From positions 816,001-880,000 of the forward strand of contig BJKQ01000009.1 of the NCBI GenBank assembly GCA_006538405.1: 64,000 bases of DNA. Direction: 5' to 3'. This document shows positions 47,418-58,389 of the stretch, one piece after another; positions within the stretch are counted from its first letter, which is position 1, and every line of letters starts with the position of its first letter. This DNA comes from Hansfordia pulvinata. Taxonomy: Eukaryota; Ascomycota; Sordariomycetes; Xylariales. Under the pieces are notes generated by a model that saw nothing but the letters and a program-made list of their open reading frames with translations, ran no database searches and was not told where the DNA came from. The position numbers were made by a program, and so were the translations under genes.

Positions 47418-47493
47418 GAGGCTCTTCAGCTGGTTAGAGGCTCTTCAGCTGGATAGAGGCTCTTCAGCTAAATTGAGGCTCTTCAGCTGGATA
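47418..47493 (+). repeat. Four tandem copies of a 19-bp unit
   Basis: Units start at 47418, 47437, 47456 and 47475. The first 14 bases (GAGGCTCTTCAGCT) are identical in all four; the last five vary as GGTTA, GGATA, AAATT, GGATA. The array sits 250 bp upstream of the protease start codon and is not a multiple of three. Confidence 0.92.
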
Positions 47494-47744
47494 TATTTAG
47501 CGTTCCGCTTTGCCATTTGGGACGTGCTCGCGTGCCTCGCCACGCCCTGGATGTCAGTCAACCTGAACATCACCGGTAGATACCTTATAGACTGCAAATG
47601 TACCCCCTTAAGCGAGATGCCCCGCCGGAACGCTGAGCGCAACGGCGCCGTGTCCGACAGCCCATCCACCAATTCCACCGCTTCTTGTCGACTCATACAA
47701 ATTCGTCCGAAACTTGACGACGTTACGCGCATCGAGCACCAAGT

Positions 47745-49010
47745 ATGCGCCTCTTGTCTACTGTCGGGGCCCTCTTATGCTGGGGCGCCATCTTGGACTT
47801 GGCCGAGGTGGTTTCTTCCTCAAAACATGGGTATGGATTCGAAAAGAAGGACCTGGACAAGCGGGCTCCGAAGTTCTTCAACGTGAAAGCGCCGCTCCCT
47901 TTCACTGTTACCGAATTCGACGTGGCCACCAAGCAGAGCCACACATGGGACAAGACCTCAATCAAGAACGCCCTGGAAGGCGTTGACAGCAGTAATGGTA
48001 TGGTGATCGACACGGCAGGGAGAGGGGCTAACTCTCTGAGAGTACGAGTGGGGGACCCTGAGATCTCTCTCGTAGAGCCAGACCCCCGAGTTGGGCACGT
48101 GTACGTGCACAGCCTTAAGACTAAGAAGACCAAGGCCTGCACTGTGACGCTCCTGCCGGGAGGCCAGTACGCGCTCACGGCACGACACTGCGGAGTGACG
48201 GACCCCGACCGGCATATCATCGTCTACGTACGAATAGGCTACGAGAACGGGGCGTTCAGGGACCAGGCGAACGTCGTTGCGGCTTTCGAGATCCCGCTCG
48301 AGCACACGACGAACCCGGCCAAGATCGCCTTAAGAGACTTCACAATCTTGGTACTGGACAAGCCCCTCGGCAGCATTTACGGCCACTTGTAAGTCTCCCG
48401 TGAGAGTCGCCCGCCCCCTCCCGGAAACGCTTCGGCGCTGGAAATCGGACCATCCCCGCGCCGGAACAGGTTGAAAATTTAAGCCTGATAATACGATGTT
48501 CTTCTCTTCTCCCTTACCATGAAGTGAGTGACTAACACGAAATACCATTAGCTACGTTGCGCGCAACGTGTATCCGGCTGAGCAGGGCCTACTGGTAAGC
48601 CTTCGCCCACTCCCCGCCCCCTCTTTTCCTTCCACCCGACGCAGCAAGCATCACGGGTGTCTCGGCTTGGTCGACTCGCCGCAGATCGCGCTGACGGATA
48701 TTGTGGGAACAACAAACAGCTGGCGAACAACGTCATGTATCCGAACCTGCCGCAGGCCAGCAACGGCGAGTCGCCGCTGTACATAGAGAACCTCCAGGTC
48801 ACGAAGGGCGCGTACGGCGCCGGGCCGCTAGTGGCGGACGGGGTCGGCGGGCCCCGGGCTTCGGGGAGCGCGCTTTACCGAGAGCTTGACGACGGGACTG
48901 AGGTCGTTATGGGGGCTATGAAGGGACCCGGGGGCCTCGAGAGGTCATGTTCAGCGGGGGCTTTACCGAGGAGATGGACGAGCTCGCGATTGTCTTCCTA
49001 TTCGCTGTGA
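47745..49010 (+). CDS. Secreted chymotrypsin-fold serine protease-like protein
   Basis: Three exons: 47745-48388, 48552-48594 and 48645-49010; phases match and the product is about 350 aa. A signal peptide (residues 1-25) is followed by a dibasic Kex2-type site, LDKR-APKFF. His148 lies in ALTARHCGV, Asp198 in LRDFTILVLDKP and Ser302 in ASGSALYREL: order and spacing fit the catalytic triad of the trypsin/chymotrypsin clan. The residue before the Ser, usually Asp in GDSGG, is Ala here, and the His motif has Arg (TARHC for TAAHC). The last 25 codons are uncertain. In the annotated frame the end is basic and unusual; in another frame the sequence after the G5 run at 48929-48933 reads REVMFSGGFTEEMDELAIVF, which looks more like protein. 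One missing G would explain this. Family call from motifs; substrate unknown. Confidence 0.72.
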
Positions 49011-50091
49011 TGAGAATGGGTTTCGCGTGAAGGCTTCTTCAAGAGACTCGACCTTTTTACACGAAGCAAAGTTAAGTGAAAGAGGACGGCACTCGTTTAA
49101 AGTCATGGGAAACAAGGGGGCTCTTTTCGACCATCGAAACACCTGGAAATGGGGTTAATATACGTGTAAGCCACGCTCTGCTCTCTTATGTGAAGGGGGG
49201 TGCTGGGGTGCGTTAGCCCTTGCGGTCGTCTCGGTCCTTGCCTTGTAAGATAGATGTAAAGGTGCTTGTTCCGGTGTCCTTACGCTTGTCGGTGCCCCGG
49301 AGAAAACCTTTGCCTCCACTGCCTTAATCAGAAGCGAAGCTTCGGATGTGTGTAGCTAAGGCAAGCGCAGAAGAAGCTTCGCTTCTGCTTACTGGTGCGT
49401 ACAGAACTTTGATCTCCACTTTTTTGGCGCTCCAGCTAATCAATCAATTTACATTTTGAGTTCAACGTTTCAGAACTGCATTAGCTTTAATTACATAAGG
49501 CAATCACAAGAATTCAATTAGAGAGGCACGGTGTAGGTAAACAATGGTGTTAAACATTATGTAAAGGGCAGAAGCGCGAGCTGGCAAAGGGCAGAGGCCT
49601 GGCGTAGGCTGGCAGAGGGCAGAGGCCCGGCGCAAGGAGAGGGCAGAAGCGAAGCTTCTACGCTTATAAGACCCCCGACAGGCCGGGCACATCAGCGTAT
49701 TAGGTATGTAATATGTGGCCTGAAAGCAGCATTTACAGGAGTACAGAGTACAGCCCGGAAAAGGCTTCGCTTCGGAGATGGGGGTGGCGAGGGACGCGCC
49801 GCAACCCATCTTCCCTAGTAAGACTTCAAGGGTTGCTCTTCACCGACATCGATTGGCCGCTGGCGTCGACGACTCAGCTCGCACGTCAGCCGCAGCCCCC
49901 CTGCAGGAAGAAGGCTGCGTTCCGGGACCAGCGCTGAGCTTTTGTGTGTCTAAATCAGCACGGGCCGATCATGTGGGTGACGCAGAGTGCCCGATCAACT
50001 GCATCTTCATCCAGCCAAGACAGTCCCCTTCCACGCGCGCCGCAGCCATTGACTTCTCTGCGAAAAGGCTCTTCTCCCTTGAGTCGTCAAG
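49011..50091. other. Intergenic region containing a repeat island
   Basis: About 1.1 kb with no supported gene. Part of it (about 49420-49560) is clearly more AT-rich than the surroundings. It holds the palindromic 15-mer repeats listed separately. A minus-strand frame at 49504-49809 encodes a CPACRGSYKRRSF segment with clustered cysteines, but most of it is repeat-derived. Confidence 0.55.
49329..49770. repeat. Repeat island with inverted 15-mers, possible MITE-like or degraded element
   Basis: CAGAAGCGAAGCTTC occurs at 49329-49343, its exact reverse complement at 49373-49387, and the same 15-mer again at 49644-49658. A degenerate reverse copy (GGCTTCGCTTCGG) lies at about 49763-49775. The first pair can form a 15-bp hairpin stem with a 29-nt loop. 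Between 49566 and 49647 there are four GGGCAGA copies (49566, 49589, 49617, 49641) in imperfect direct repeats of 23-28 bp. Much of the island is AT-rich. No transposase frame is visible. Confidence 0.7.
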
Positions 50092-51285
50092 ATGAAGGGC
50101 GCGCTCTGGCTGTCCATTCTGGCATCCAACCTGGCAGCTCGCGTCTCGGCCCGGACGTGGAAGCTCGAGCCGATGCCAGGGTTCTTCGTGCACGAGAGCT
50201 ACGAGGCATTCGACCCTGCAAGCCCGATCGAAATCTCTGCGAACATGCCCTACAACGTAAGTCAGACCACTCGGCCGCCCGCACGCACGATTGGGACTCA
50301 CGAACGAGCTGACCGTTCTCTTTTGGATTCCAGGAACAACAAAAGATCCCACTGTTTGGACTGATCGACCAGGACTATTCCGAAATGTACCCTGGTTTCA
50401 AACCCGAGTTTGAACAGGAGGATAAATTCCGAGACAAAGACGGCAAGGAGAAGCCCAAGCCATGGGTGCGCTTCCGGAAGCTGGTGGAGTGGCTCAACAA
50501 AAGAGACGCCGGCGATGCGCGATACAAGCTGATCTACCTCACACGGCACGGAAAGGCGGTGCACAACGAGATCATCGACAAGCCGCCGCCGAGCAAGCGG
50601 ACCCTTTCGGAGTGGAAGGTGAGTGGCCCGCGTCCCACGGCGGCGCCTCTGTGACCCGTCGTCGGCCGGCAGCCCTAAAACGCGGACACCCCTCCCGTCG
50701 CTGACCACGCACCAGGCCAAAGCTCACCTGGAGGAGTACAGAGACCCAGATCTGACGGAGAGGGGGGCCAAGATGTCGGAGGAAACGCGGGACATCTTCC
50801 AGGAAGGCGTCCAGAGGGACAAGATGCCCGCCCCTGGCGCTTGCTATTCGAGCCAGTTCAAGCGCGCGCTCCACACTTCGGACATCATCTACAAAGGTCT
50901 GGGAAGGCCCGGCCGGAAGTACGAGGTTCTCGTCGACCCGCGGTTCCGCGAGAAGACCACGGGCGAGCAGATCGACCACGCGTCCACCCGGAAGCAGCTG
51001 GAGGAGTACCTGACGGGTACGCTGAGCGACAACTTCGAGATAGTCAGCGCCCTCCCGGACGACGACGAAGAAGACGAGATCTGGAAAGAGAAGGAGGGGG
51101 CGAAGGCGCTGGAGGAGCGCGTCAAGGCGGGACTCGACGGCATCTTCGACGAGGAGGACGCGCCGGCCTTCGTCTCGATCACGTCGCACTCCTACACCCT
51201 GACCACCGCCATGACGGTGCTCGGCTACAAGCTCCTCCTCATGCAGAACAGCTCCGTCATGCCCATCTTCGTCAAGGCGTCGTGA
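50092..51285 (+). CDS. Histidine phosphatase (phosphoglycerate mutase-like) superfamily protein, predicted secreted
   Basis: Three exons: 50092-50256, 50334-50618 and 50716-51285, all phase 0 (GTAAGT/CCAG and GTGAGT/CCAG), 339 aa. The N-terminus is a signal peptide ending near ARVSA. The catalytic RHG motif is in IYLTRHGKAVHNE, giving the phosphorylated His. Later family positions are SSQFKRALHTSD and the second His in ITSHSYTLT. The layout matches the PGAM-like histidine phosphatases common in ascomycetes, usually annotated only as phosphoglycerate mutase family. A secretory signal argues against a glycolytic role. An acidic patch (about residue 255, DDDEEDE) precedes the last helix. Reaction: phosphomonoester hydrolysis by a phospho-His intermediate is expected; the substrate is unknown. 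Confidence 0.9.
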
Positions 51286-52653
51286 GCATGTCCGGGAGCT
51301 GGCTAGCGTGAGGCGACGAGTCCCAAGACGGCCAGCTGGGGTTTACCTAGGTACACACGAGAGCCGAGATGAGGCTGCGAGCAACTCGTGCTCCTGATTT
51401 ACAAAGAAAGAGCAGCTCTGGATTTGTACAGTGCGCTACATACAGATGCCTTCTACCTCGCTCGAATGCGACAATCGATAGAAATATTTTGATCTTTACT
51501 ATTAGTCTTGTCTGTTTGACCCGCGTTGTTGCAAAATGAAAACCACCCTGCAATGTCCCAATCACGCGGTCTCCTCGGCCTCCCTCCTTGCCAACCCCCC
51601 CAATCTGGCGAGGCACCAACGCCAATATCCGTAGCCGTGCAGGGCGGGGCCGACTCGGGCCCGTGGCCAACGCGCCTGGGGTCTTGCAGCCGATCGCCAC
51701 CCACAGTGCCGCAGGCCTCGCGCGTGCTCGCCTGCCCCTCGAGCGTACGGAGTCCGAGGTGGCGACGGTGGCGCAGCAGCCGTGCCTCGTCAGGTCTCGC
51801 GAACCGCACCTGGTGGCGAGATGAAGGGGTAGGGGGTGGCCTCGGCACCGCAGAATTTCTCCCTTCGAATTCTCAGCTTTGCGCCACGAGCGCCTCCCGT
51901 GTCTTTCTTCATGCCCGGCCGGCGGGAAGATCTGGCGCGCCACCGGTGTGCTCTGACGGGGCGTGTCTTATTCTCGAAAGTCCCATGTGTTTTTGGCCGC
52001 CAGGATCAGCAGACGAGTACAGACCTTGCACTTCCCCTCGCGCATGAACTCAAACGACAAGTTTGCTTCAACTGGGCAGCCGCGTCTTCGCTTCTATAGC
52101 ACCCTACCTTGGCCAGTAGACCCCGGAATGCAACCCGCTTGGCTGGGGAGACATGCCGGACGCCTTGGGCGCTCGTTTTGTGAGTATTGAGCCGTCACGT
52201 AAGTGCCTACTTCCCCTCTCTGTCACGATACGCATGTCTACCAGGTAGGTAGGTAGGTAAAGGAAAGGGGGTGAGGGGTGTTGTTTTGTGAACAACTGAG
52301 ACGCAGGGCGCCAGACATTTTGAAAACCCAGAGTAACACTGCTGCAATCGTCTTCAGAGCATCCGATGAGCTCTGCAGGCATAGAAATATCGGCGACCGG
52401 CTGACGCCCTCGATAGACAGTGGCACATCTCACATCATCTCCGTCAGATTCAGTGGCGACGCGGCGGTAACCCAGCGATCCTACGGACGTCGGTGTTGAA
52501 GCGAAGTCCAGATCAGCCAGTTGAGAGAGGGGATATACTCAGTTATCTATTTCCGTACTGTGTGATGAGTTTTTGGATTGCCAGCAGGCGACATGGACGC
52601 CCTTCTCGAGCCTCGGTGCCATCTGCGGACAACGACTCAGGCCGGGCCAACGC
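51286..52653. other. Intergenic region between convergent genes
   Basis: Nothing recognised in 1.4 kb between the 3' ends of the phosphatase-like gene and the first cysteine-rich gene. A short TAGG repeat lies at about 52244-52259. Confidence 0.55.
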
Positions 52654-53286
52654 TTAGTCCACCTCCGCGTCGTTGCAACCCACCACTCTGAAGTAATTGT
52701 CGAGATGGGTTTTATCGAAAGGGACCGCGTCGCACATCTGATCGATCTTCTTCTGTGGCTGGCCGTACAGCTCGTGTGTCCGGTCCCAGTACATGCCTTG
52801 CCGTCGCCACTTCGCGTTGGACGCATGGGCCGATCCGTCTTCGTCCACGTCGTCGGTCCAGCTATCTACGCATTCCTCTTCGTTCGGGTACAGCCGGATC
52901 TGGCAGCTCCCAATGTCGTTGAGATCCTTGATCCTCACATTCCGCACGGCAGCCCGCCCGCCGCCGATGGTGGTGTGAGTCGCGATTCGATGGCAGCCGA
53001 AGTTGTCTTTCCCCGTGACCGGGTTGATTTGCACGATGGGAATCTCCACGTTGGTGTCCCCGCCGCAGCCCGGAGTCCGATATCTGAGAGCAGAGTCGTC
53101 AGCTGATCCAGTCGCTCACTCTAAACGAGGCCACCCGGGCTCTGCCTTGGTCAAAGTGTGACGTTTCTCTCCCAGCGCGGAAGGGGGCAGGACGTACCCT
53201 AGTAAAGTAGCATGCTCGGAAGCGGCCCCGACAACCGCGTAGACGAAGACAAAGGCCGCCTTGGCCAGGAATGCGTTGTTTAGCAT
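52654..53286 (-). CDS. Small secreted six-cysteine protein (first of a related pair)
   Basis: Two exons on the minus strand, 53286-53198 and 53083-52654 (GTACGT...CTCAG, phase 2), 172 aa. MLNNAFLAKAAFVFVYAVVGAAS is a good signal peptide. The mature part has six cysteines; the third and fourth are in SCQIRLYPNEEECV, spaced C-x10-C. Cysteine order and this spacing recur in the gene at 55817-56436. No enzymatic motif is present. Such proteins are often called effector candidates in plant-associated fungi, but lifestyle cannot be read from this sequence. The gene is absent from any family I recognise. The high number of charged residues and the even cysteine count suggest a disulphide-stabilised extracellular protein. 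Confidence 0.8.
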
Positions 53287-55816
53287 CGTGCTTATACGGA
53301 CCCTCGTGAATGATGCCAGGACGTGCTCGCTCTCAGATGTTCTGGTGACGACGGTGTCTACAACAGGGCTTCTCCTCGACCTTTATACTGCAGGCGTGTG
53401 CCGGCCTCACCATGTTGCCCCATGCCGGCGTGCCTGGCGCGGACATCTACGTGGGCCCATGCCGTCGTCAGGCGATCTTGCTCAGGATGGCAACAGAGGC
53501 GCCACTCAACAGTGTCCCTGAGAGCACCCAGCCGGCCCCCCCCCCCCCCCTGCCGTGTCCCACGCAACGCACGAGAGCAGCCACCCAGGCCAATGGAGCT
53601 TGTGGCAAGTCGCGACGAACGAACAGGGTAGGTTGCAGTAAGTTACCGACCGAAAAAAAAAAAAAAAGTCTCGCCCACGGACTGGGCCGCCCGAGCCCCA
53701 GCGAAGATGACGGGCGTTTGGCCTCGTACTCCCACGCCGAGAGACCTCCTTGCCGCCCGCGGAGCGGGCAGAGATGGGGCCGGTCTATTTTCGGTGCGTT
53801 CCCACGAGCGTGCGGAGCCGAGTCGCGGGATCTAATCTTATCAGATCTCGCTCCCAGTATCACGCCTCGAACGCAGGAGCTCGGCTGGAGAGCCCCCCCC
53901 CCCCCCGGAGCGCCATCGCGGCTCTTCCATCCGGCTGGCTTGCCACTGGAACGTCAGTGGATAGAAAGCCAGGACGAGCCGGCGCGAAGCTGGCCTCGTT
54001 GATTCACGTCGGCGAGCTCTTGGGAGTGAAAACTCTGCCGCTGCGCGCAACTTTCGACCTTGATCATACCCCATGCCAATGTTGCCACTGCGGCTGACTC
54101 GTTGAACGGACGTGCGCAAGCGATGCATCCGTTAGGTAGTTGCTGGGCAGAGTCGCGACAGTATCTCCACGGCACCACCTGAAATGATACTCCCGCCACA
54201 CCTCCAACATCGTACGACGCAGGAGCGCTCTGTTCTTTCTCCTTGCTCTCCTTCTCACCACTGGCCCCATCGTAAGTATCAGGGCTCGACTAGTGAGGAT
54301 GACGAAGCATCACCGGGAGTCCAAAGCCCTTTCAAAGAACGCAACCACGGCGTAATCATCGCTCCATGGCGGCAAGCGTCTCACGGTCGGGATAGAGAGT
54401 GAGCTGGGAGAGGCAAAGTATCAATGGGGCTAAGCCTCGTTAGCAAAGAAGTCGAAAACTCATCAAGGAAAAAGGGAGCAAGAAAAAAAAAGGCGGTAAA
54501 TGTCAGCGTCAGCTTCTCAAGCCGTATTCGAAAATCACTGTCCACTCAAGATGCCCGGCAAGACGACGACAAGGGACCGACCACCCAGAGGCCAAGATCG
54601 GCCACTGCGTTTCCCCAGCCCGGGATGGAAACCGGACAACGCGATGCGGCAGGTCGCGACACGGCCGTTTACGTAAGGGAAACCGCAAAGGGTGTGCTTT
54701 TTTTAATACGAGTAGGTTCGCCTCTTCTCGACGCAACTCCCGGGGCCCGTCAGAGGCGACGCCGCCTGGGGAGAGATGCGGATAATGGCCACCACCAACT
54801 CTGTGCGTGCGTGGGGTGACGGGCCTGTGGTCTCATACGAGTACGCCCCGGCGAGAACCACGCGGGCTTGTCTGATGTCAGAGTCGAGAGTGATCCCATG
54901 CTTGTTCGTTTGAGAGCTGTGGCGACGAACAGCGTCCAGGATCTGCAGGCTCCGGAGCCCACAGGGGCCATGTGCTGGTCACCAGTCCGGGGCTGCCTGT
55001 TCTCCCAGAAAAAGATAAAAAAAAAAAAAAAAAAAAGAGAGAGAAAGAAAATTCCTCGCCTCCTCATCACAGCAAGCGTGGACGGCCCGCTCGCCATCCC
55101 CGGCGGTTTTGCGGACCCCGAGCGCCACCCCGATCTTTCCACATGGGTCGCTGGTCCTGACTCGGCACTGTGCAGGCTGCGATTGTACTGTTGCCGTCGT
55201 TACCCGCATCTCTGCACACCACCGACCCGGGCCAGCAAGAAGTAAATAAGCCACGAGAGAGACTCTGGCAGGATGGTACGGTGCACCTTAATTCCACACC
55301 GTAGCAGCCGCGTATGGAGGTTGGTATGTATCAGTCTCTGTAGGCTGACTGGGAGATCCGCAGACCGGGAGATCCGCAAACCGCCTCTCCCTGTCTCGGC
55401 CTACAAGTGGCTGCCCTTTGTCCACTGCTAATGAGTCCTGTAATGGACGGAAACGGCTGGAAGCCCGGGTTCAGTCCACAGATGACGACCTCTGCCCAGT
55501 GGTCACGTCGACAAGCGCGCGGCAGATGGGCGAAACCCTCCCCGACGCGTGCCGTGCCATTGCGATACGGCCATGACATCCCTGGTGCACGTATGTGCTG
55601 CACTCGAAAGAACTCAGAACTCCCAAGAAGATGCCGTTTGAAAATTCTAGGCTGTGAGTCTACCTTAGGTACGGAACGCCGCTATGTAGGTATCAATGTA
55701 TGTACGGGTTGGCCAACGTGAGAGAAAAACAACACGCTCGGAAATGCGCCCTGGACGCGTAGGTGGCGCAGTGAGAAACCCGGAGTTGCGTCTGCCCGGG
55801 AGTATACGTTGCTAAC
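53287..55816. other. Intergenic region between the two cysteine-rich genes
   Basis: No gene is supported in 2.5 kb. C15 at 53536-53550, C14 at 53893-53906, A-runs near 53650 and 55017-55036, and TACGAGTA at 54707 and 54836 are the only distinct items. A frame at 54424-54819 is open but unrecognised. Confidence 0.5.
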
Positions 55817-56436
55817 TTACGACGCGGCTATGCGTCCGTCGTACTCGGGCGGGTCGGGGTCGTCTGCGCTCCCGCTCCCGCTGCTGCCCTGGCCTTGGGC
55901 CTGGTGCTCGTCCGCGTGCTCGTGTGCCGGCGGGGATTTGTCTGCGTCGTACAACGGCGGGCCCGAGCAGTCGGCCTGGAAGACGTGGAACCCCTTCATC
56001 GAGAAGACCGACCCCGTGTGCTTCAGGTCCTTGCCGTTGTAGCACCGGTCCCCCGCGATGCCGATGGTCAGCTGGGGCTGCTTCTTCTGGCACCGCTTGA
56101 GGCTGTCGTAGATGTGGATGACGCAGTGCAGCTGCAGCGACGTGACCTGGATGCTCGACGTGCCTGTCTCTATGCTCAGACACGGGCCCCTCGCCGCCTC
56201 CCTCTCAAGGCCCGAGTGATACGGCCTAAACTTGCGCGTGTAGGGGTTTCCCGAGCGGTCTATGTCCATATGCTCCTTGTCGTTTAACTTTGCACAGTTC
56301 TTGTCGGTATAGCTTGGTGGTAATCAGTGTCTGTGTTGACATCGGGACCGCCATGCCGGGTGTCTTACCTGGTGAATTTGGAGCCCCTTGCGCCCACGGC
56401 GCACAGCATCAGCACCCAGACGTGTTGGAACAACAT
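55817..56436 (-). CDS. Small secreted six-cysteine protein (second of a related pair)
   Basis: Two exons on the minus strand, 56436-56369 and 56312-55817 (GTAAGA...CCAAG, phase 2), 187 aa. MLFQHVWVLMLCAVGARG is a signal peptide, followed by SYTDKNCAKLNDKEHMD. The mature part has six cysteines in the same order as its neighbour, with the central pair in HCVIHIYDSLKRCQ, again C-x10-C and with Ile and Tyr at the same positions. The C-terminus is a low-complexity His/Gln/Ser/Asp tail absent from the neighbour. The stop codon lies inside a perfect splice-donor sequence (GTAAGT at about 55820-55815), so a further exon is possible. No catalytic motif; likely an extracellular, disulphide-rich protein. 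Confidence 0.78.
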
Positions 56437-58389
56437 GGCTGCCAGTGCTGAGTGATGGGAGATGGGCGCCTTCTCTTCTCGGAACGTAGATTGGGAATCG
56501 TTGTCCACGGTATCGCAGAGTCGTGTCGGGAGCACGGGAGTTAAGTGAGGCTTGCTTTGATCCAGGTTCTCTATGCGAATGGCGGCCAGCACTCCAGTCT
56601 CCGGCGTCGCTAAGCTTTCGGGTATGTCATGCCAACTGCCTAAGGTCGGTATGTACGATGCTCAGATCCCGGAAACAGCCAGATTTTAATACGTTCAAGG
56701 GTCTGACGAGAGGGCGGTCGTCAGAACTGCTCGCGGCCGCTCAAGAGAGAACCCGTCAGGCCAAGCCCGAATTGATTGTATCGAAAACGAACCGCGCAAT
56801 CGAAAGGTCGCATCTTGGAATAGAAACGGGCGCTGCTTGAGAGAGCTTCACATTGCACTGTAGCGTGTGCCTGAGCTATCTGAGTTTTCTGGGTCCCTTG
56901 ACGGCCGCTGAAGAGGCGAACAAGAGGGGGGGGTGGTGGGTGTTCCCGCCGCCAGAACAGCCGAAGAGCGCCTCTGGCTCCGAGCTCCTCAATCCGGACA
57001 CTCTCGCCGCCACGACTTTTGGCTGGAAACCTATTGGGCCTCTTTGCTTGAAATTCTCGAATGCCCGGAGAAGGCATCAATGATGACGCTGGATCCGTGG
57101 ACAGGCAGAAGGGGAGGCGGCCATTCACCTCCTGGCTTCAGCTCAATAGGCAACACAGCAAACACAGTCGAATGATGGAGAGCGATGCATTGCCGTACTA
57201 GTGGACGTGCTCGGCGCCACGTCGAATCGCAGTGAGCGGCAATGTTGCGCTGTCCAGACTGAGTCGCCACTGTGGCTCCTCCCTTGATGGGCAGTCGCCG
57301 ACATGCTGGGGAAAAAAAAACCTGTGGCAGTCTTGTCCTGAGATCGGAAGAATCGACCGTGCACGTCTAGCTTCCGACCGGATCACGAGTATAAATGACG
57401 TAGAGGGATGGAGGGCCGCGAAGCGCTCGTCGAAGCGCACCCGCGTCCGCAGAGTCAGTCGCTGTCAGGGAGCACAGGAAGACAGCTCCAGCTCCCAGAG
57501 CCGAGGAGCAGCTTGCGGCTTCGCCACGACAGCCACCTCGAGAGGGCCGCGCGTGTCAACGACCAGGGGAAGCAGGGCTGCACCGCCACCAGGCAATGGT
57601 TTCCTGCCTGATTTCGACTGAGGCTTTGCGCGGTGCACAAGTACGCGCATCAGAGGCCGTCGCCAGAGCGGAACCTTGGCTTCCTACCTTTACGAGTATC
57701 GTACCTTACCTGCCCACCGGAGGGGCCCTGCCAATTGTCGGGTCGCCGAGCCGCCGAGCCACCGACGATCCACGTAGCGGATGAGGCTGAATCTGCCGCG
57801 CCCTGAGGTGTCTGATTCGCATCTGCGCGCACTGCCCGGCTGAAGATCCATGGTGAGGCCAGCACTCATAATCGTACCGTACCTACCCTACGGCAGCCGC
57901 TATTGCTACTCGAGTGATGGGCCTATGTTTCCGAGAACAGCCTAGCTGCGATGATTCAGAACTCGCCATACTGACATGTAAGACGCTAGTACCTGGAAGC
58001 TTGGTTGAGCAGGCACAGTACCTACAGCAACCTGGGACTCGTACATGCGAGCAGACACCTCTGAGGTTGATTGGCAGGTTGCACGGTTTGAAGGCACGGG
58101 ATAGTAGTACGCGTACCATATCATTGGTAGGTCACAACTGCCACAGTACGAGTACCTGCCTAATCACTCTCGTAACGCAATGGAAGGGCGGCAGAAGGTG
58201 AGAGGTGGGGTCGAGTCCCACCCCTCGTGTGACGGCGGGACGCGGCGGACGGCATCGACGACGATCTGGAGATCTCATTCATCCCCATTCACATAAAGAG
58301 GCCGAGGAACGCCTGCCTGCCTGGCGAATGGTCTCCTGTTTTTGCATCCTCTCCGCCAGCAGCCCAACGGCATATCCCTTGCACTTCTC
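56437..58389. other. Intergenic region between divergent genes
   Basis: No gene is supported in 2 kb. TACGAGTA occurs at 57691 and 58147. A short hairpin-like sequence near 58203-58222 resembles a tRNA T-arm but lacks the rest of a tRNA. The region holds the promoters of the second cysteine-rich gene and of the GST-like gene. Confidence 0.55.

Larger units (their letters stand above)
43759..47744. other. Long intergenic region
   Basis: No gene is supported in 4 kb. Frames at 44013-44717 (-), 45031-45540 (-) and 45696-46316 (+) are open but overlap each other and carry no domain. Features visible are G22 at 44186-44207, a TACTCGTA motif at 45285 and a four-copy 19-bp repeat at 47418-47493. 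The last few hundred bases are the likely promoter of the protease gene. Confidence 0.5.

Noticed and set aside
48810..48835. GAYGAGPLV as the protease active-site serine motif
   Set aside because: It has no Ser. The later ASGSALYREL aligns better with GDSGS-type sites and gives a proper triad spacing.
58200..58225. tRNA-like T-arm (GTGGG-GTCGAGT-CCCAC)
   Set aside because: The loop lacks the invariant first T, and no acceptor, D-arm or anticodon arm fits upstream.
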